A stretch of 64,000 nt of DNA from Clostridiaceae bacterium (GTDB lineage: Bacteria > Bacillota > Clostridia > Lachnospirales > Lachnospiraceae). The notes under the pieces were generated by a model. The model did not search any database. It was not told the origin of the DNA and saw only the letters and a program-made list of their open reading frames with translations. The DNA lies in NCBI GenBank assembly GCA_910575795.1, contig CAJTGE010000019.1, forward strand, positions 37,306 to 101,305, read 5' to 3'. The position numbers and the translations under genes are program-made. Position 1 is the first letter of the stretch. The number at the start of each line of letters is the position of its first letter. Shown here piece after piece: positions 63,528 to 64,000 of this stretch.

Positions 63528-63608
63528 TTTCCACATTCCTTTGCTTATAGTATATAAAAGGAAAAAAATAATTATCAATATTCTGTACTGAGAACGATTT
63601 GATGCCGA

Positions 63609-63633
63609 AACAGTTCAGGTTGTCTGAACTGTT
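63609..63633. repeat. Compact palindromic repeat near the second loaP
   Basis: AACAGTTCAG, loop GTTGT, CTGAACTGTT: a perfect 10 bp stem. It belongs to the dispersed family seen at 6179, 9832, 14420, 28432 and 30451. It would be met by a leftward transcript from the promoter at 63757-63785. Confidence 0.65.
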
Positions 63634-63720
63634 ACTTGTCAGGCGCGGTTTAATAGGGTTTCACTTCTGAAATGTGGTATGCAGATAATTTTAAAATGAT
63701 TTTACGGTTTCATTTTTGGG

Positions 63721-63926
63721 TTTCGTAGAATAACGTAATCTAAGAAATTTTCATTCATTATACTACGGTTTCCGGGTTATTTCAATAACAGTTTTTCTCA
63801 AAAATGTTTTAATATTCTATAAATATTCGTTATAAGTTTCTTAAATCAAATTTCCTGAAAAATAAATCTGATTATTATAAAAATAAACACACAATTTCCT
63901 TTCGTAGATTACGTTATTCTACGAAA
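63721..63926. other. Putative invertible promoter segment with 27 bp inverted sites
   Basis: The site at 63721-63747 is TTTCGTAGA-ATAACGTAA-TCTAAGAAA. The site at 63900-63926 is TTTCGTAGA-TTACGTTAT-TCTACGAAA, the reverse complement with one mismatch. Each has 9 bp inverted arms around a 9 bp asymmetric centre, as in tyrosine-recombinase sites. Between them lie 152 bp of AT-rich DNA with a consensus promoter pointing left. Inversion would point it into the loaP-like gene 15 bp to the right. No recombinase gene is inside the window. Confidence 0.65.
63757..63785 (-). promoter_or_regulatory. Leftward promoter inside the inverted-site segment
   Basis: On the minus strand: TTGAAA (63785-63780), a 17 bp spacer, and TATAAT (63762-63757). 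The predicted start is just before the left 27 bp site. In the present orientation it reads away from the loaP-like gene towards the toxin-antitoxin relics. Confidence 0.7.
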
Positions 63927-63940
63927 TCCGGGAGGTTTCT

Positions 63941-64000
63941 ATGTGGTATGTGCTGGAATGCCGGCGCGGGCGGGAAGAGCGGATGCTCGACGCCTGCCGC
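63941..64000 (+). CDS. Second LoaP/NusG-like antiterminator, 5' end only
   Basis: The last 60 bases encode MWYVLECRRGREERMLDACR, closely like the N-terminus MWYVIQVSGGQEEGTARLMQ of the LoaP at 41323 (NGN-domain first strand and helix). GGGAGG lies 5 nt before the ATG, four bases after the right 27 bp site. The gene runs off the window. A second polysaccharide or similar long operon probably follows. Confidence 0.75.
   Translation, partial: MWYVLECRRGREERMLDACR

Overview
The window looks like a chromosome segment of a Gram-positive, GC-rich gut-type Clostridia (Lachnospiraceae-like). Support: GGAGG ribosome binding sites before nearly every gene, TTG/GTG starts, PASTA-type Ser/Thr kinases, choline-binding-type wall repeats, a BMP/NupOPQ-type nucleoside importer, and LoaP (NusG-paralogue) polysaccharide operons. 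The genus is not asserted.

Layout. (1) 1-5.9 kb: a PP2C phosphatase, two zinc-ribbon Ser/Thr kinases (one fused to an extracellular solute-binding-like domain, one with PASTA repeats) and a secreted wall-binding protein. (2) 6-9.8 kb: a decaying stretch. A lipoprotein gene is split by two tandem MITE-like insertions whose removal restores the frame exactly; next come a second broken secreted-protein gene and an intact YciI-like gene. (3) 10-15.7 kb: parE-parC, an HPr-like protein without the catalytic His, and a HAD hydrolase. (4) 15.8-16.6 kb: gene-poor, with two look-alike promoters and a three-hairpin RNA candidate. (5) 16.6-28.2 kb: an M20 amidohydrolase, then purine handling (DeoD phosphorylase, nucleoside ABC importer, TatD hydrolase, adenine deaminase) and a siroheme nitrite/sulfite reductase-like protein. 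Inverted copies of a 130-140 bp repeat bracket the TatD-ade-reductase part. (6) 28.4-32.4 kb: an AT-rich accessory island with a ParA-like ATPase directly joined to a HEPN-domain gene, and a complete IS4-family element with a 10 bp target duplication. (7) 32.4-40.7 kb: asd, aldose epimerase, EamA transporter, topB, a beta-helix protein, a 42-bp-repeat coiled-coil gene and an N-terminally short DUF2971-like gene.

(8) 41-62.6 kb: a Wzx/Wzy-type surface polysaccharide cluster. It opens with a strong promoter, a leader with an intrinsic terminator, and a loaP antiterminator gene. It then encodes an initiating sugar-phosphate transferase, several glycosyltransferases, Wzy, Wzx and an asparagine-synthase-like protein. 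Its five WbpA/B/D/E/I-like enzymes together form the known route to UDP-ManNAc3NAcA, and a WecC-like dehydrogenase is also present. The cluster carries recombination scars: a 3' glycosyltransferase remnant, a methyltransferase/GT2 deletion junction, poly-G tracts, and a MaoC fragment at its end.

(9) 62.7-64 kb: relics of a YefM/YoeB toxin-antitoxin pair, then the start of a second loaP-like gene at the window edge. Directly before it, two 27 bp sites in inverted orientation flank about 150 bp holding a consensus promoter that points away from loaP. This is the structure expected of an invertible (phase-variable) promoter in the OFF state, and it is the most striking observation here. The ParA-HEPN pair is the second candidate for an undescribed system.
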